Positions 1-8,585 are shown, counted from the first letter of the stretch. The stretch: DNA of 35,851 nt from Streptomyces sp. ISL-66 (GCF_018614135.1 NZ_JAGGOW010000116.1:1-35851); one strand, 5' to 3'. Program-made: numbers and translations. Notes: generated by a model from the letters alone, not told the origin.

Positions 1-240
1 GGCGAGCAGCGCCACCGCGACCGGGCGCCGCGCGGAGCCCCGTAGGGCCGCGGCGACCGCGGAGCGCGCGGGGCCCGAACCGGTGCCGGGTCCCTGATCG
101 CCGGCCCGTGGAAGAGAGGGAGCCGGGCCGGGGACAGAGCGGTGGTCCGCAGCGCGGCCCGCAACACGATCCGGAGCGGGATCCGGAGCGGGAGCGTGAG
201 CAGTAACAGGAGTGGAGGATGCGGGAACGGCAATCGACAC
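1..240 (-). CDS. Probable membrane protein, N-terminal part only (cut by window edge)
   Basis: A minus-strand frame opens with a GTG codon at 240-238 and runs without a stop to the window edge, giving 80 codons. A strong ribosome binding site (GAAGGGGAAG) lies just upstream of the GTG, which decides the start. The first 55 residues are rich in Pro and Ala and look disordered; the last visible residues (after a SARRPV stretch) turn into Ala/Val/Leu, which looks like the start of a first membrane helix. It lies 68 bases downstream of ssb in the same direction and could belong to the same operon. The family cannot be recognised from this fragment. Confidence 0.55.
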   Translation of the reverse strand, partial: MSIAVPASSTPVTAHAPAPDPAPDRVAGRAADHRSVPGPAPSLPRAGDQGPGTGSGPARSAVAAALRGSARRPVAVALLA

Positions 241-308
241 AGTCTTCCCCTTCGGGCCGAAGGCCCAGGTGCCCGTGAGTACCGGGGAATCCTAGCCGCC
301 TCGAACAC

Positions 309-716
309 TCAGACCACCGCCGCCTTCTGATTGACCATCAGCGGGGTGTCCGTCCTGACGACCCGCCGGAAGGCGGCCGTACCCCGGTTCAGGTCGTGCC
401 CGATGGAGGTCGCGTCGATCTCCGCCGAAAACCACCGGTTCCCCTCGGCATCGGGCGGCGCCTCGCGCACCCGCAGCCGGCCGTGGACCACCAGGGGTTC
501 GCCGACGGAAACCGATCCGGCGAGGTTCACGGCGAGGCCGCGCCGGGCCCACACGGTGTAGAAGCTGGTGGCCCCGTCCGCCCAGGCCTCCTTCTTCCGG
601 TCGTAGTACCGCGGAGTGACGGCGAAGCGGAACCTGGCCGCCGGGCCGTTCGCGGTCTCCTTGTAGTCGATCTGGGTGGCCACGTACCCCACCAGCGTCA
701 CCTGGGTGTCGTTCAT
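309..716 (-). CDS. ssb: Single-stranded DNA-binding protein, SsbB-like paralog
   Basis: The 135-residue protein has the OB-fold pattern of bacterial SSB: an N-terminal TLVGYVATQ strand, then RFRFAV, a FYTVWARRGLAVN segment and a GEPLVVHGRL strand. It binds and protects single-stranded DNA in the cytoplasm. It stops at KAAVV and has no Gly-rich linker or acidic DDDIPF-type tip, which normal SSB uses to recruit partner proteins. Streptomyces has two SSBs; the one lacking the tail (SsbB) is linked, from memory, to chromosome segregation at sporulation, and its gene sits beside the dynamin genes as here. The ATG at 716 is preceded by GGGAGGA at good spacing; a much longer reading of the same frame upstream is a shadow of the neighbouring gene. 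Confidence 0.9.
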   Translation of the reverse strand: MNDTQVTLVGYVATQIDYKETANGPAARFRFAVTPRYYDRKKEAWADGATSFYTVWARRGLAVNLAGSVSVGEPLVVHGRLRVREAPPDAEGNRWFSAEIDATSIGHDLNRGTAAFRRVVRTDTPLMVNQKAAVV

Positions 717-853
717 CCCGGCCGTCCTCCCGGGGTCCCGGCCGCGCGCTCGGCAACGCGCCGCCCCGACCCGCATTCCGTACCCGCCCGGACGGTCCGG
801 GCGGAGTACGACCATGCTGCCCCGGTTCGCCGGAAGCCGTCGGGGCCTGTGGA

Positions 854-2680
854 TTACTGACGGGCTGTGGAAAACTTCGCCACCGTCGCGTACTGCTCGC
901 GCACCTCCCGGTAGCGCAGCAGCTCCGCCGCCACCGGCTCCAGCACCCGGGCCCGGCCGCAGCCGGCCGCCGCCTGCCGCAGCCGCCGCTCCGCGTCCTG
1001 CCCGTACCTCCTGGCCGGGCCGCGGGCCCCGATCGAGCAGGCCCACTCGACCAGCGGCCCGCCGACGATGCCCGCCACCATCAGCAGCACCGGCGGCATC
1101 AGGCTCGGTTCCACGACGCCGACGATCTGCCCGGCCAGCCACAGCCCGCCGTAGATCTGGAGCAGGGTCATGGCCGCCTGCGCGAGCACCGCCGCCGGCC
1201 ACCACGAGGGCCGTGGCGGTCTGGCGCTGGGCACCGAGACCGCCGCGCCGAGGGTCACCGCGATCTCGTCCAGTGCTTCCGGGAGTCCTTCGGCGCCGCG
1301 GACCGCGGTCTCCCGTACCGCTTGGGCCCACGGGTCGGGCAGGCCGCGGACCGCTTCGTCGGCCACGGTCCGCACCGCCTGTTCCACGCGCTGGCGGGCC
1401 GTCACCTCCTCCTCGACCGGCGGCTCGCCGGCCGTGGAGGACCGGCCGATCGCCGCCAGCGCGGCGAGGCCGGCCAGCGAGCGCGGGGCGCGCCGGCTCT
1501 CGTACCACCGCCACAGGCGCAGCCACGGGGTCCCGCACGCCTTTCCGGCGTTGCGCCGCCAGGCCCGCTCGGCGGCCAGGCCCGCGGCGTACGCCCCGAC
1601 GGCCTCGGCGAGCCGGTCCTCGAACTCGGCCCGTGCCGTTTCCCCGATCTCCGGCCCGGCGTGGCCGTCGGACACGTAGAGCGGCCGCAGGCGCGCGGCG
1701 GCCTTGTCCACGTCGGCGGAGATCCGCCGGGTGGCGGCTCCCTTCTCCTGGGTGAACTGTCCGAGCATCTCGCGCAGTTCCCCGACGCCCTCACCCGTAA
1801 GAGCGGACAGCCCGAGGACGGTGGCCCCGGGCTCGCCGTGCTCGCCGAGCGCGATCCCGTCGTCATCGAGGAGCCGGCGCAGGTCGTCCAGTACGAGATC
1901 GGCGGACTCGCCGGGCAGCCGGTCCACCTGGTTCAGCACGACGAAGGTCACCTCGGCGTGACCGGCCAGCGGCCGCAGGTACCGCTCGTGCAGCACGGCG
2001 TCCGCGTACTTCTCCGGGTCCACCACCCACACGACCGCGTCGACCAGCGCCAGTACGCGGTCCACGTGGTCGCGGTGGGCGCCGACGGCCGAGTCCAGGT
2101 CGGGCAGGTCGACGAGGACCATGCCGCGCAGCGCCTCGCATTCCGAGGTCTCGCGGGGCCGGCGCCGCAGACGTCCGGGGATCTCCAGGCGGTCCAGCAG
2201 TCCGGCGGCCCCGTCCGACCAGCTGCACGCGATGGGGGCTGCGGTCGTCGGCCTGCGCAGCCCGGTCTCGGAAATCTGCACTCCGGCGAGTGAATTGAAC
2301 AGCGTGGACTTGCCGCTCCCGGTGGCACCGGCGATGGCGACGACGGTGTGCTGCGCGGAGAGCCCGCGCCGCGCCGCCGCCTCGTCCAGGATCCGTCCGG
2401 CTTCGGCGAGGGTCTTGCCGTCGAGGATCCGGGTGCGGGACAGCCCGATGAGCTGGCGCAGCGCATCGAGGCGCACGCGCAGTGCCTGCGCCTCGGGGCT
2501 GAGCGGGGGCGAGGGGGACTTGCCGCCGTCGCTCCCGGCGCCGGAAACCGCCCGTACGAGTGCTTCGTCGCCCTCCTCGTCGCCGGTCGCGGGCCAGTCG
2601 TCGTCGGCGACCCGGGGGCGCGAGCGTGCGATGAGCCCGTCGTCCCAGCGGTCGTCGGCCCGGTCGGTCAAGGCGTTCAC
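854..2680 (-). CDS. dynB: Dynamin-like GTPase with C-terminal membrane segments (DynB-like)
   Basis: This 608-residue protein has a complete GTPase core: P-loop GATGSGKS at 118-125, a switch Thr region (RRPTTAAP), the DLPDLDS G3 motif and NQVD as G4. The N-terminal 60 residues are acidic and probably disordered. Around residues 490-550 there are two hydrophobic segments beginning near PSWWPAAVLAQ, followed by a short basic cytoplasmic tail. That topology fits DynB of the Streptomyces DynA/DynB pair, which stabilises FtsZ rings at sporulation septa; this assignment is from remembered literature and gene order. It starts 4 bases after the stop of the upstream GTPase gene, so the two are almost certainly co-transcribed. 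A YfjP-type GTPase of other function is the alternative. Confidence 0.85.
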   Translation of the reverse strand: MNALTDRADDRWDDGLIARSRPRVADDDWPATGDEEGDEALVRAVSGAGSDGGKSPSPPLSPEAQALRVRLDALRQLIGLSRTRILDGKTLAEAGRILDEAAARRGLSAQHTVVAIAGATGSGKSTLFNSLAGVQISETGLRRPTTAAPIACSWSDGAAGLLDRLEIPGRLRRRPRETSECEALRGMVLVDLPDLDSAVGAHRDHVDRVLALVDAVVWVVDPEKYADAVLHERYLRPLAGHAEVTFVVLNQVDRLPGESADLVLDDLRRLLDDDGIALGEHGEPGATVLGLSALTGEGVGELREMLGQFTQEKGAATRRISADVDKAAARLRPLYVSDGHAGPEIGETARAEFEDRLAEAVGAYAAGLAAERAWRRNAGKACGTPWLRLWRWYESRRAPRSLAGLAALAAIGRSSTAGEPPVEEEVTARQRVEQAVRTVADEAVRGLPDPWAQAVRETAVRGAEGLPEALDEIAVTLGAAVSVPSARPPRPSWWPAAVLAQAAMTLLQIYGGLWLAGQIVGVVEPSLMPPVLLMVAGIVGGPLVEWACSIGARGPARRYGQDAERRLRQAAAGCGRARVLEPVAAELLRYREVREQYATVAKFSTARQ

Positions 2681-2684
2681 CGCG

Positions 2685-4313
2685 TCACCTCTCCTTCTGC
2701 AGTACGGACAGTGCGGCGATCAGCTCGGCCTGGGGTTCCGGGCTCACTTCGAGGGCCTCGATGGGGGCGAGGCGGCGGTCGCGTTCGGCGCGCAGCACCT
2801 GGTCGAGGTGTTCGCCGACCAGTTCCCCGCCCCGGTCGCGCAGTCGTACGGCGGCCTGTACGCCGATCCGTTCGGCGAGCTTCTCCCCCGCCGGACGGGC
2901 CCGCTTGCCGCCCAGCAGGGCGGCGACGAGCAGGGCGGCGACCCCGTCGGGGTCGGGTGCGGGTTGCTTGTCGAGCCGCGCGACCTCTTCCTCGGCGAGT
3001 TCCTCCAGGACCCGCCGCCAGCGCCGTACGGCCATGCCGATGCGTTCCGCCGCTTCGCGGTCGGGGCCCGGCAGGACCACGGCGCCGGCGGCGGGTTCGC
3101 GCCTCCAGGCGTCGGCGATCCGCTCGTCGGCGGCGGCGACGGCGCACTGGAGGAGGGCGGCGAGGGATTCCGCGAGCGAGTCGAGCAGTTCGTCGGCGCT
3201 CGTGTCGAGGGGGTAGCCGCGCCAGCGGGTGAGCGCGTCCCCGGCGAGTACGGCGCCCCGGTCGAGCCGGTTGCGGACCCGCTTGCCCTCCCTCCTGTAC
3301 GCGTCTTCGACGGCCGATGTCAGCCGTACGGCGGCGGCGTGCTGGGCGGCGACGGCCGAGGCGAGCTCGGGCATCCGGCGCCCGAGGGAGTCGAGCGCGC
3401 CGAGCGCGGTGCGCCCGACGGCGTACTGACGGGCCGCCGGATCCTGCGCGTGGTGGGCGAGCCAGGCGAAGAGGGGCGCGACGGCGCTGGCGGGCAGGAG
3501 CCCGCCCCCGCCGGCCGATTCGGGCAGTTCGGGGACCGTGAACCGCGGTACGTCGCCCAGCCCGGCCCGCGTGAGCAGGGCCCCGTACTGCCGGGAGACC
3601 TCCGTGAGCACCTGGTGCGGGACCCGGTCGAGGACGGTGACGAGCGTTGCCTTGTACTGCTTGGCCGCGCGCAGGAGGTGCCAGGGCACGGCGTCGGCGT
3701 AGCGGGAGGCGGTGGTGACCATGACCCAGACGTCGGCGGCGCAGATGAGCTCGGCGGCGAGTGTCCGGTTGTCGACCACGAGGGAGTCGATGTCGGGGGC
3801 GTCGAGGATGGCGAGGCCGCGCGGAAGCGTGGCGACGGTCTCGATCCGTAGTTCGCGGGTGGCGTGCCCGTGGAGCTTGTCGCCCGGTCGGTGGAGGGTC
3901 TTTCGGGCGGCCGCCGGGGCGTCCTCGTCGGTTTCCGGGGCCCAGACCCGCATCAGGTCGGGGAGCACCCGCATCCCGGCGAACCAGTGATGGTCATCCG
4001 GATGGCAGACGAGAACGGGGATCCGTGTCGTGGGCCGGAGCACTCCGGCTTCACTCACTTGGCGCCCTACGAGGGAGTTGACGAGGGTGGACTTACCGGC
4101 TCCGGTGGACCCGCCGACGACGGCGAGCAGCGGCGCCTCCGGCGCCTTCAGCCGGGGTACGAGGTAGTCGTCGAGCTGCGCGAGCAGCTCGGCTCTGGTT
4201 TGGCGGGCGCGGGGGGCGCCGGGCAGGGGCAGCGGCAGACGCACGGACGCGACCCGGTCGCGCAGGGCGGACAGGGCATCGAGCAGCTGAGGCCGAACAT
4301 CCAAGGTCACCAC
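2685..4313 (-). CDS. dynA: Dynamin-like GTPase without clear membrane segment (DynA-like)
   Basis: The 542-residue protein carries a P-loop GSTGAGKS at 68-75, a switch Thr region (LRPTTRIP), a DAPDIDS G3 motif and a degenerate G4 (TVLDRVP). The rest is helical and charged, as in a dynamin stalk, with no obvious transmembrane helix, matching the peripheral partner DynA that needs DynB at the septum. The start is GTG at 4313 followed by a second GTG; no upstream in-frame alternative is better. It is the first gene of the operon dynA-dynB-ssb, with its promoter in the gap before the tRNA gene. Paralogous origin with the next gene is clear from the shared motif order. The exact symbol is an inference from order and topology. 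Confidence 0.82.
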   Translation of the reverse strand: MVTLDVRPQLLDALSALRDRVASVRLPLPLPGAPRARQTRAELLAQLDDYLVPRLKAPEAPLLAVVGGSTGAGKSTLVNSLVGRQVSEAGVLRPTTRIPVLVCHPDDHHWFAGMRVLPDLMRVWAPETDEDAPAAARKTLHRPGDKLHGHATRELRIETVATLPRGLAILDAPDIDSLVVDNRTLAAELICAADVWVMVTTASRYADAVPWHLLRAAKQYKATLVTVLDRVPHQVLTEVSRQYGALLTRAGLGDVPRFTVPELPESAGGGGLLPASAVAPLFAWLAHHAQDPAARQYAVGRTALGALDSLGRRMPELASAVAAQHAAAVRLTSAVEDAYRREGKRVRNRLDRGAVLAGDALTRWRGYPLDTSADELLDSLAESLAALLQCAVAAADERIADAWRREPAAGAVVLPGPDREAAERIGMAVRRWRRVLEELAEEEVARLDKQPAPDPDGVAALLVAALLGGKRARPAGEKLAERIGVQAAVRLRDRGGELVGEHLDQVLRAERDRRLAPIEALEVSPEPQAELIAALSVLQKER

Positions 4314-4637
4314 ATGCGAAGAATGCCCAATTTAGGACCATTTTTGAAGCTTATACGTCCTCTGCGCGCCGACCGCTACTCCACTGGTACATCCTGGACA
4401 GAGCGGACGAGTGGGGCGCAGGCATAACGAGTGCACAACACCCAGGGCGCCACGGCGCAAAAGCGATGCGCGAATCGCACCTGCCTGCGATTATCGGGAC
4501 CGCTTCACCGAACCTCCACATCGTGGCACGCGGGTGAAGCAACCGGGACAAGGCGAACGGAGCCCTATCCTTGACCCGGCACGGACCACAGTCCCACCCC
4601 CAACCCCGGGGCTCCAGGCCACCACGGCCACCTTCCG
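4314..4637. other. Gap between dynA and the tRNA gene; promoter region
   Basis: There is no convincing coding frame here. An A+T-rich block at about 4325-4365, unusual for this genome, lies just upstream of the dynA start and is the likely place of its promoter. The tRNA-Arg promoter must lie at the right side of the gap, but no clear -10/-35 pair stands out. Confidence 0.4.
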
Positions 4638-4710
4638 GCCCCCGTAGCTCAGTGGATAGAGCAGGTGCCTTCTAAGCACTTGGCCGCAGGTTCGAGTCCT
4701 GCCGGGGGCA
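4638..4710 (+). tRNA. tRNA-Arg (anticodon TCT)
   Basis: The 73-base sequence folds as a full tRNA. The 7-bp acceptor stem is GCCCCCG with CGGGGGC, the D-stem GCTC with GAGC, the anticodon loop CTTCTAA gives TCT, and the T-arm is GCAGGTTCGAGTCCTGC; the discriminator base is A and CCA is not encoded. From the anticodon stem onward it is identical to a second copy 15.5 kb to the right, so its 3' half is the attachment core of the inserted element and is restored on integration. A hairpin at about 4731-4752 probably ends the transcript. Confidence 0.95.
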
Positions 4711-4714
4711 CTCT
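4662..4714 (+). repeat. Attachment site, left copy (attL), 53 bp
   Basis: It begins at CAGGTGCC in the anticodon stem of tRNA-Arg(TCT), covers the tRNA 3' half and ends four bases after it at CTCT. It is identical, base for base, to 20208-20260. The flanks differ immediately to its left (tRNA 5' half here, unrelated sequence there). Confidence 0.92.
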
Positions 4715-4730
4715 CCATGTCCTACCCCCA

Positions 4731-4752
4731 AGCCCTCCCTCGCGGAGGGCTT
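4731..4752. terminator. Hairpin between tRNA-Arg and integrase
   Basis: AGCCCTCC and GGAGGGCT pair around a short CTCGC loop. It sits between two convergent genes, the tRNA and the integrase, and can serve both. A close copy lies at the same distance from the right attachment site. Confidence 0.6.
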
Positions 4753-4772
4753 ACTTGCAGGTCAGCGGTATT

Positions 4773-5603
4773 TTAGCGCGAGCGCCGTAGCGGCGAGGTA
4801 AGCCCCTGCACCGTCCCTGGCGGCGGGGTCGACAGTCCGGCTGGACCCGGCTTCGGACGGCTCTTGGCGGCTGTTCTTCCCGAAACCTTCCCGAAATTCT
4901 GCCGCGACCGGTCCGCCGACGGGGCCACGGCAGGCAGCTCCTGCGGGCCCTCGATGCGCTTCTGAAGATCGGCCAGTTGACCAGTCACACATCGGGCATA
5001 AGTAGCGAGCAAGACAGGGACACTGTTGCCCGCCCATGCAGCCACCTGGGCTGGCGGGACTCCGTTGTTCAGCCAGGTCGTCAGGCAGGTATGCCGCAGG
5101 TCGTACACGCGCTTACCGACGGGCGATGCGTACTCGTGTTCGTCGAGCACGGCTTCCCGAGCCTTGCTCCAGACGCGCCGGAAGACGGACCCGGCGAGCA
5201 GCCCGCCCTTCTCTCCGGGGAACAGGAGGTCGCCGGGCTTGAGCTCGTCACGCGCTACGAGCTCGCGCAGGATCGCGACCAGCGCGGGATGGGCCGGCAC
5301 CGGACGGGTATCGCCGACGGCCCGGCCCTTCAGATGACGGCTCTCGTGGACCTCGCCGTCGTCCGTCCACTGACTGCCGACCTCGGGCTCCGCCGCGTGG
5401 GCAAGCAGCTCACCCCAGCCGTTCTCCGGAAGCGTCGCATCGGCGACGCGGAGTGCGACGGCCTCTTCCGGGCGCAGGCCCGCGTAATAGAGCGTGGCAA
5501 AGAAGGCCCGGAGCCGGTATCCGGTACGGGGGCGTCCGCCGATCCAGTCGAGGAGTCGGGCGACCTGCTCGGTGTTGAGCAGCGAGCGCTTGTCGATCGC
5601 GTC
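4773..5603 (-). pseudogene. Tyrosine recombinase (integrase), catalytic domain only
   Basis: About 276 residues match the C-terminal catalytic domain of phage-type integrases. Visible are the first Arg (AGLRPEEAV), the Lys strand (HLKGRA), the box II segment YDLRHTCLTTW, a WAGNS segment and the nucleophile Tyr in LATYARC. His of the usual HxxR is Tyr, which I have seen in other streptomycete integrases. The frame stays open upstream to 6170, but that extension is low-complexity, Arg/Gly/Trp-rich and resembles no SAM-like or core-binding domain, and no well-placed start exists. I infer loss of the 5' half. It lies 59 bases from attL, reads toward it, and would have carried out integration at the tRNA. 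A shortened product could still bind or cut DNA, but autonomous activity is unlikely. Confidence 0.75.
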
Positions 5604-5854
5604 CGCCGCCTTGGGCGCGGGACCGGGGACCGAGGACCCATTGGGGACCGAGTCGGGAGCCTGTGACCACGTCGGGGACCAGCCCCGGGGGGTCAGCCGC
5701 CGGAACCCCACACTGCCCTTGTCGCTGGCACACCTCGGAGACCCAGCACCCACCGCGCCCAGGCAATAACCACCCACGAGCCAGCCGTACCACACAAACC
5801 CGCCATCCACCGCGCCGCACAGCCAGCGGCGCCTGCCCAAGAGAAGGACGGCCC

Positions 5855-6079
5855 ATGCACGACCAGGACGACCTCGACAATCTGCCCGGCGAGCAGCAAG
5901 CATCCACAACCTCAGCCAACAGCGGAGCAAGTTGGGACGGAAGCATAGCTTCCGTCGAACCCGCCCCCGAGGGGGCAGGAGAGGACCTGCACCAGGGGGC
6001 GCAGATCCTTTCAGCCTCGGCCGGGGGCGGATCGAGGCCAGAGCAGGAGGAGAAGCCGTCTGAACGCTGCTGCCGCTGA
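5855..6079 (+). CDS. Small acidic hypothetical protein
   Basis: An ATG at 5855 preceded by AGAAGGAC at good spacing opens a 74-codon frame. The product is rich in Asp, Glu, Ser and Gly and starts MHDQDDLDNLPGEQQ, with no recognised domain; it looks disordered. It is antisense to the open frame upstream of the integrase catalytic domain, and lies where the lost integrase 5' part or an excisionase/replication gene would be expected. A second open frame follows from a CTG at 6060 preceded by GGAGGAG, giving 41 residues in another frame; together the two could be one gene broken by a frameshift. Function unknown. Confidence 0.35.
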   Translation: MHDQDDLDNLPGEQQASTTSANSGASWDGSIASVEPAPEGAGEDLHQGAQILSASAGGGSRPEQEEKPSERCCR

Positions 6080-6174
6080 GGACACCGCCCTTACTCACAC
6101 CTCTCGCCACGCAGCAAAGCCGACCGCCATCGAGTCCCCTTCCCCGCCACCTCGCACGTCTCCTGAGCAACGCG

Positions 6175-6208
6175 ACCGGGGCTAACGCAATTCGGCGTTG
6201 GCCCCGGT
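6175..6208 (-). terminator. Terminator of the NUDIX/SDR/kinase operon
   Basis: ACCGGGGCTAACGC (6175-6188) pairs with GCGTTGGCCCCGGT (6195-6208) around a 6-base loop, 14 pairs with one G-U. It lies 24 bases after the NUDIX stop codon and ends the minus-strand operon. Confidence 0.7.
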
Positions 6209-6231
6209 GGCATACCTACACAGCCATACAG

Positions 6232-6669
6232 CTAGACCACAGCCCCGTCCCCGAGGGTGCCAGCCGCGAGTGCGCCCCGCAGAACATAGACGATCTCCTC
6301 CGGCTTGAGGTCGATACCGGCGAGCCCCTCCGCCGTCAGCGGGATCTCCTCCAACGCGTACTCGCCCCGGCCTTCGGCGCTGAACTCGGGTCCGGTGCGG
6401 TCCTCGAAGGACCACGTTGCGATGCGAGCGAGGTAGAAGAGCTGGCGCTCGTCGTCGGACTCCATCGTGTGGAGGAGTCGGACGATGTCGGCCTTCCCGG
6501 CGATCTCCTCGTGGATCTCCCGGTGGAGAGCTGCCTCCCGGGACTCGTCGCTCTCCTCGACGCCTCCGCCGGGCAGCACCCAGTACACGGGGGCTCCGGG
6601 CTTGGTTCGGCGGATGACCAGCATCGTGTCGTCCTTGGTGACGAGTACGGCGCGGACGCGTTCGATCAT
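6232..6669 (-). CDS. NUDIX hydrolase
   Basis: The 145-residue protein has a Nudix box beginning at G36: G-x5-E-x7-REIHEE with catalytic Glu at 51, 54 and 55, followed by IAGKA in place of the usual xGU. Such enzymes split nucleoside diphosphates linked to another group, with Mg2+, in the cytoplasm. The preceding VYWVLPGGG and RTKPGAP segments are typical of the fold. ATG at 6669 has AAGGAGA upstream at good spacing. It is the last gene of a minus-strand operon with two kinase-like proteins and an SDR, 30 bases after the SDR stop, so its substrate is probably a nucleotide or nucleotide conjugate made or used by that operon. The exact substrate cannot be read from the sequence. Confidence 0.88.
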   Translation of the reverse strand: MIERVRAVLVTKDDTMLVIRRTKPGAPVYWVLPGGGVEESDESREAALHREIHEEIAGKADIVRLLHTMESDDERQLFYLARIATWSFEDRTGPEFSAEGRGEYALEEIPLTAEGLAGIDLKPEEIVYVLRGALAAGTLGDGAVV

Positions 6670-6699
6670 GTCGGTCTGTCTCCTTGCTTGTTGGCGGTC

Positions 6700-7486
6700 T
6701 CAGTGCAGCAGCCAGCCGCCGTCGACGTGGACGGATTGCCCGGTGATGAACGACGCGGACGGGCCTACGAGAAACGCGACCAGGGCGGGGCCTGCCGCGG
6801 CGCGGGACGCACTGGCGTTGGATCTGGTCTTCGGGGCGGGCGCGGTGGTGGGCGGGTATTACGGTCTCGGCCTCGACCTGGATGGCTCCGGGCAGGACGG
6901 TGTTGACGCAGATGCCGTACGGGCCGAGCTCGCGGGCCAGGGAGCGGGTCAGGCCCAGGAGGCCGGCCTTGGCGGTGCTGTAGGCGACGAGGTTGGTGCG
7001 GCCGGCGCGGGCGTTGACGCTGCCAATGTTCACGATGCGGCCCCAGCGGCGTTCGATCATGCCGGGTGTCAGCGCGTGGCAGGTGCGGTAGTGGGCGGTG
7101 AGGTTGACGTCGAGGGAGTAGTTCCAGGCGGCTTCATCGGTGTCCTGCCAGGGGACGCGGGGGTAGGAGCCGGCGTTGTTCACAAGGATATCGACGGGGC
7201 CGATCTCGGCGCGGACGAGGTCGGCCATGGTCTGCACGGCGCCGGGATCGGTCAGGTCGGCGTTCACCGCGATGCCGGGGCTTCCGTCGCGTTCGAAGGC
7301 GCCGAGGAGGGCGTGGGCGTCGGGGTCCTGGCCGAGGTGATTGACCGCGACGGTGGCTCCGGCGGCGGCGAGGGCCCGCCCAATCTCGGCACCGATGCCC
7401 GTGGCGCCGCCGGTGACGAGGGCGGTGCGGCCCTGGAGGGGGCGGGCCAGGAGAGGGGTCTCAAGCAGGGGCAGGGAGATCGTGAC
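6700..7486 (-). pseudogene. Short-chain dehydrogenase/reductase, frameshifted
   Basis: The frame read from about 7486 has all SDR marks: cofactor loop TGGATGIG, NNAGSYPRVPW, the catalytic Ser in NIGSVNA, and YSTAK. Family members then continue through a GRPEDVA-type segment to a C-terminal ITGQSVHVDGGW. Here the first frame loses similarity near 6795, after QRQCVPRRG, and the ending (PALVAFLVGPSASFITGQ, then VHVDGG and WLLH, stop at 6700-6702) lies in another frame, so a small deletion has broken the gene. There is also no ATG, GTG or TTG at the expected start (the codons read GTC ACG ATC). The gene overlaps the upstream kinase by about 25 bases. If the shift is a sequencing error, the product would be a normal NAD(P)-dependent reductase of about 255 residues. 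Confidence 0.75.
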
Positions 7487-8585
7487 TCCGTTCGGTGGGG
7501 CCGGGGTGGGGAGCCGGTGCGGTGGAGAAGAACGCGTCGAGGCTGGTCGCGGGATCCTGACTCTCGGCGAGCTTGATGAGGATGAGCAGGAAGTCGTGGC
7601 CGGTCAGCCGGGTGGATGGGATGACGCCGAGGATGCGCAGGGCCAGAAAGGCGTGGAGTTCGTCCATGCCGATGCCGCCGTCGTCGCTGCCGCAGAGTCC
7701 GGACAGGGCTCCGGTGATGGCCTCTCGGCGGCCGAGGCCGACGTTCCAGGAGTATCGGACGTCGATGTGCCGTGCCTTCGGGTGGAGTTCGAGGTGGTCG
7801 ATGCGTGGCCGGGTCTGGGTCGGCAGGGCCAGGCGGAGGGTGCGGGCGAAGACGTCGGTCTGGTAGCGAGGGACGAGCCAGCCGCCCAAGGCCATCAGGT
7901 ACCAGAGGAGGTTCGCGGCTTCGCCTGCGGCGGTATTGCGTCCGGCGAACTCGAAGTCGAGCCAGCACAGCGGGTCGGCGATGTTGGGCTCCGTGGGGTC
8001 GCCCTGGGTCAGCCCCGCCAGCCAGCACCGGTCAAGGGCCAGAACGTGGCGGACGCTGTCGATGACCGCGCCGACGTCCAGGGTCAGCGCCCGTCCGTTG
8101 GCCGTGACGGTGTAGCCGGCCAGCTCGCTGAGGGTGAGGACCACCTCGGTGTGGGGCAGGGCGATGGGCAGGTCCCGTTGCAGGTACCAGCGGTCGAGTC
8201 GGCCACCGGGCCTGATCCGGTCGAGGTAGAGGTCCGGTACGCAGTCGGCCAGCGGCACGCGCTTCCCGGTCTCCTCGGCCGCCGCCCGCAGGTCGGCGCA
8301 GACGCCATCCACCAGGCGGTTCAGGCGGGGCAGCACGGCCGGGTCCCGGTCGGCCAGGGCGATGACGTCGCCCATCAGCAGTCCGCACCGGCCGCTGGCG
8401 AAGACGTCCTCGTAGGCGAGGAGCTGCCTGTCCGGCAGCAGGATCTGCCCGTGGAGCGCCGGGACCGCGATACGACGAACAAGCTGAGCCCAGCCCTTCG
8501 CCTCGGTGGCAGCATTCTCTCGGCTTGCCACCGCCTTGTGGAAGCTGGCTCCTGGGGCCAAGGGCAACCGGCCGCCCCCACTCAC
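7461..8585 (-). CDS. APH-like phosphotransferase (small-molecule kinase)
   Basis: The 374-residue protein shows the end of the aminoglycoside/choline-kinase type catalytic core: QGDPTEPNI (D196, N201), the place of the HGD-x4-N loop, followed by LDFEFAGR with the metal-binding Asp at 210. The first His is Gln, a variation within the family. It probably transfers a phosphate from ATP to a small molecule, but the substrate is unknown. The GTG start at 8585 overlaps the stop of the upstream gene by four bases (GTGA), so the two are translationally coupled. The frame is open for 115 more codons upstream, but that part is Arg/Pro-rich and lies antiphase inside the upstream gene. It belongs to the operon with the three-domain protein, SDR and NUDIX hydrolase. 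Confidence 0.75.
   Translation of the reverse strand: MSGGGRLPLAPGASFHKAVASRENAATEAKGWAQLVRRIAVPALHGQILLPDRQLLAYEDVFASGRCGLLMGDVIALADRDPAVLPRLNRLVDGVCADLRAAAEETGKRVPLADCVPDLYLDRIRPGGRLDRWYLQRDLPIALPHTEVVLTLSELAGYTVTANGRALTLDVGAVIDSVRHVLALDRCWLAGLTQGDPTEPNIADPLCWLDFEFAGRNTAAGEAANLLWYLMALGGWLVPRYQTDVFARTLRLALPTQTRPRIDHLELHPKARHIDVRYSWNVGLGRREAITGALSGLCGSDDGGIGMDELHAFLALRILGVIPSTRLTGHDFLLILIKLAESQDPATSLDAFFSTAPAPHPGPTERSHDLPAPA

Noticed and set aside
309..1538. A 409-codon open frame that includes ssb at its end
   Set aside because: The upstream part is Arg/Gly/Pro-rich and lies antiphase to the dynB-like gene; SSB starts at its own ATG with a ribosome binding site.
5640..6170. Extension of the integrase frame to 465 residues
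   Set aside because: The added sequence is low-complexity and shows no integrase N-terminal domain; it is open because of base composition.
6060..6185. A 41-codon frame starting at CTG with a strong GGAGGAG upstream
   Set aside because: CTG starts are rare and it may be only the shifted end of the small acidic ORF; recorded there but not called.
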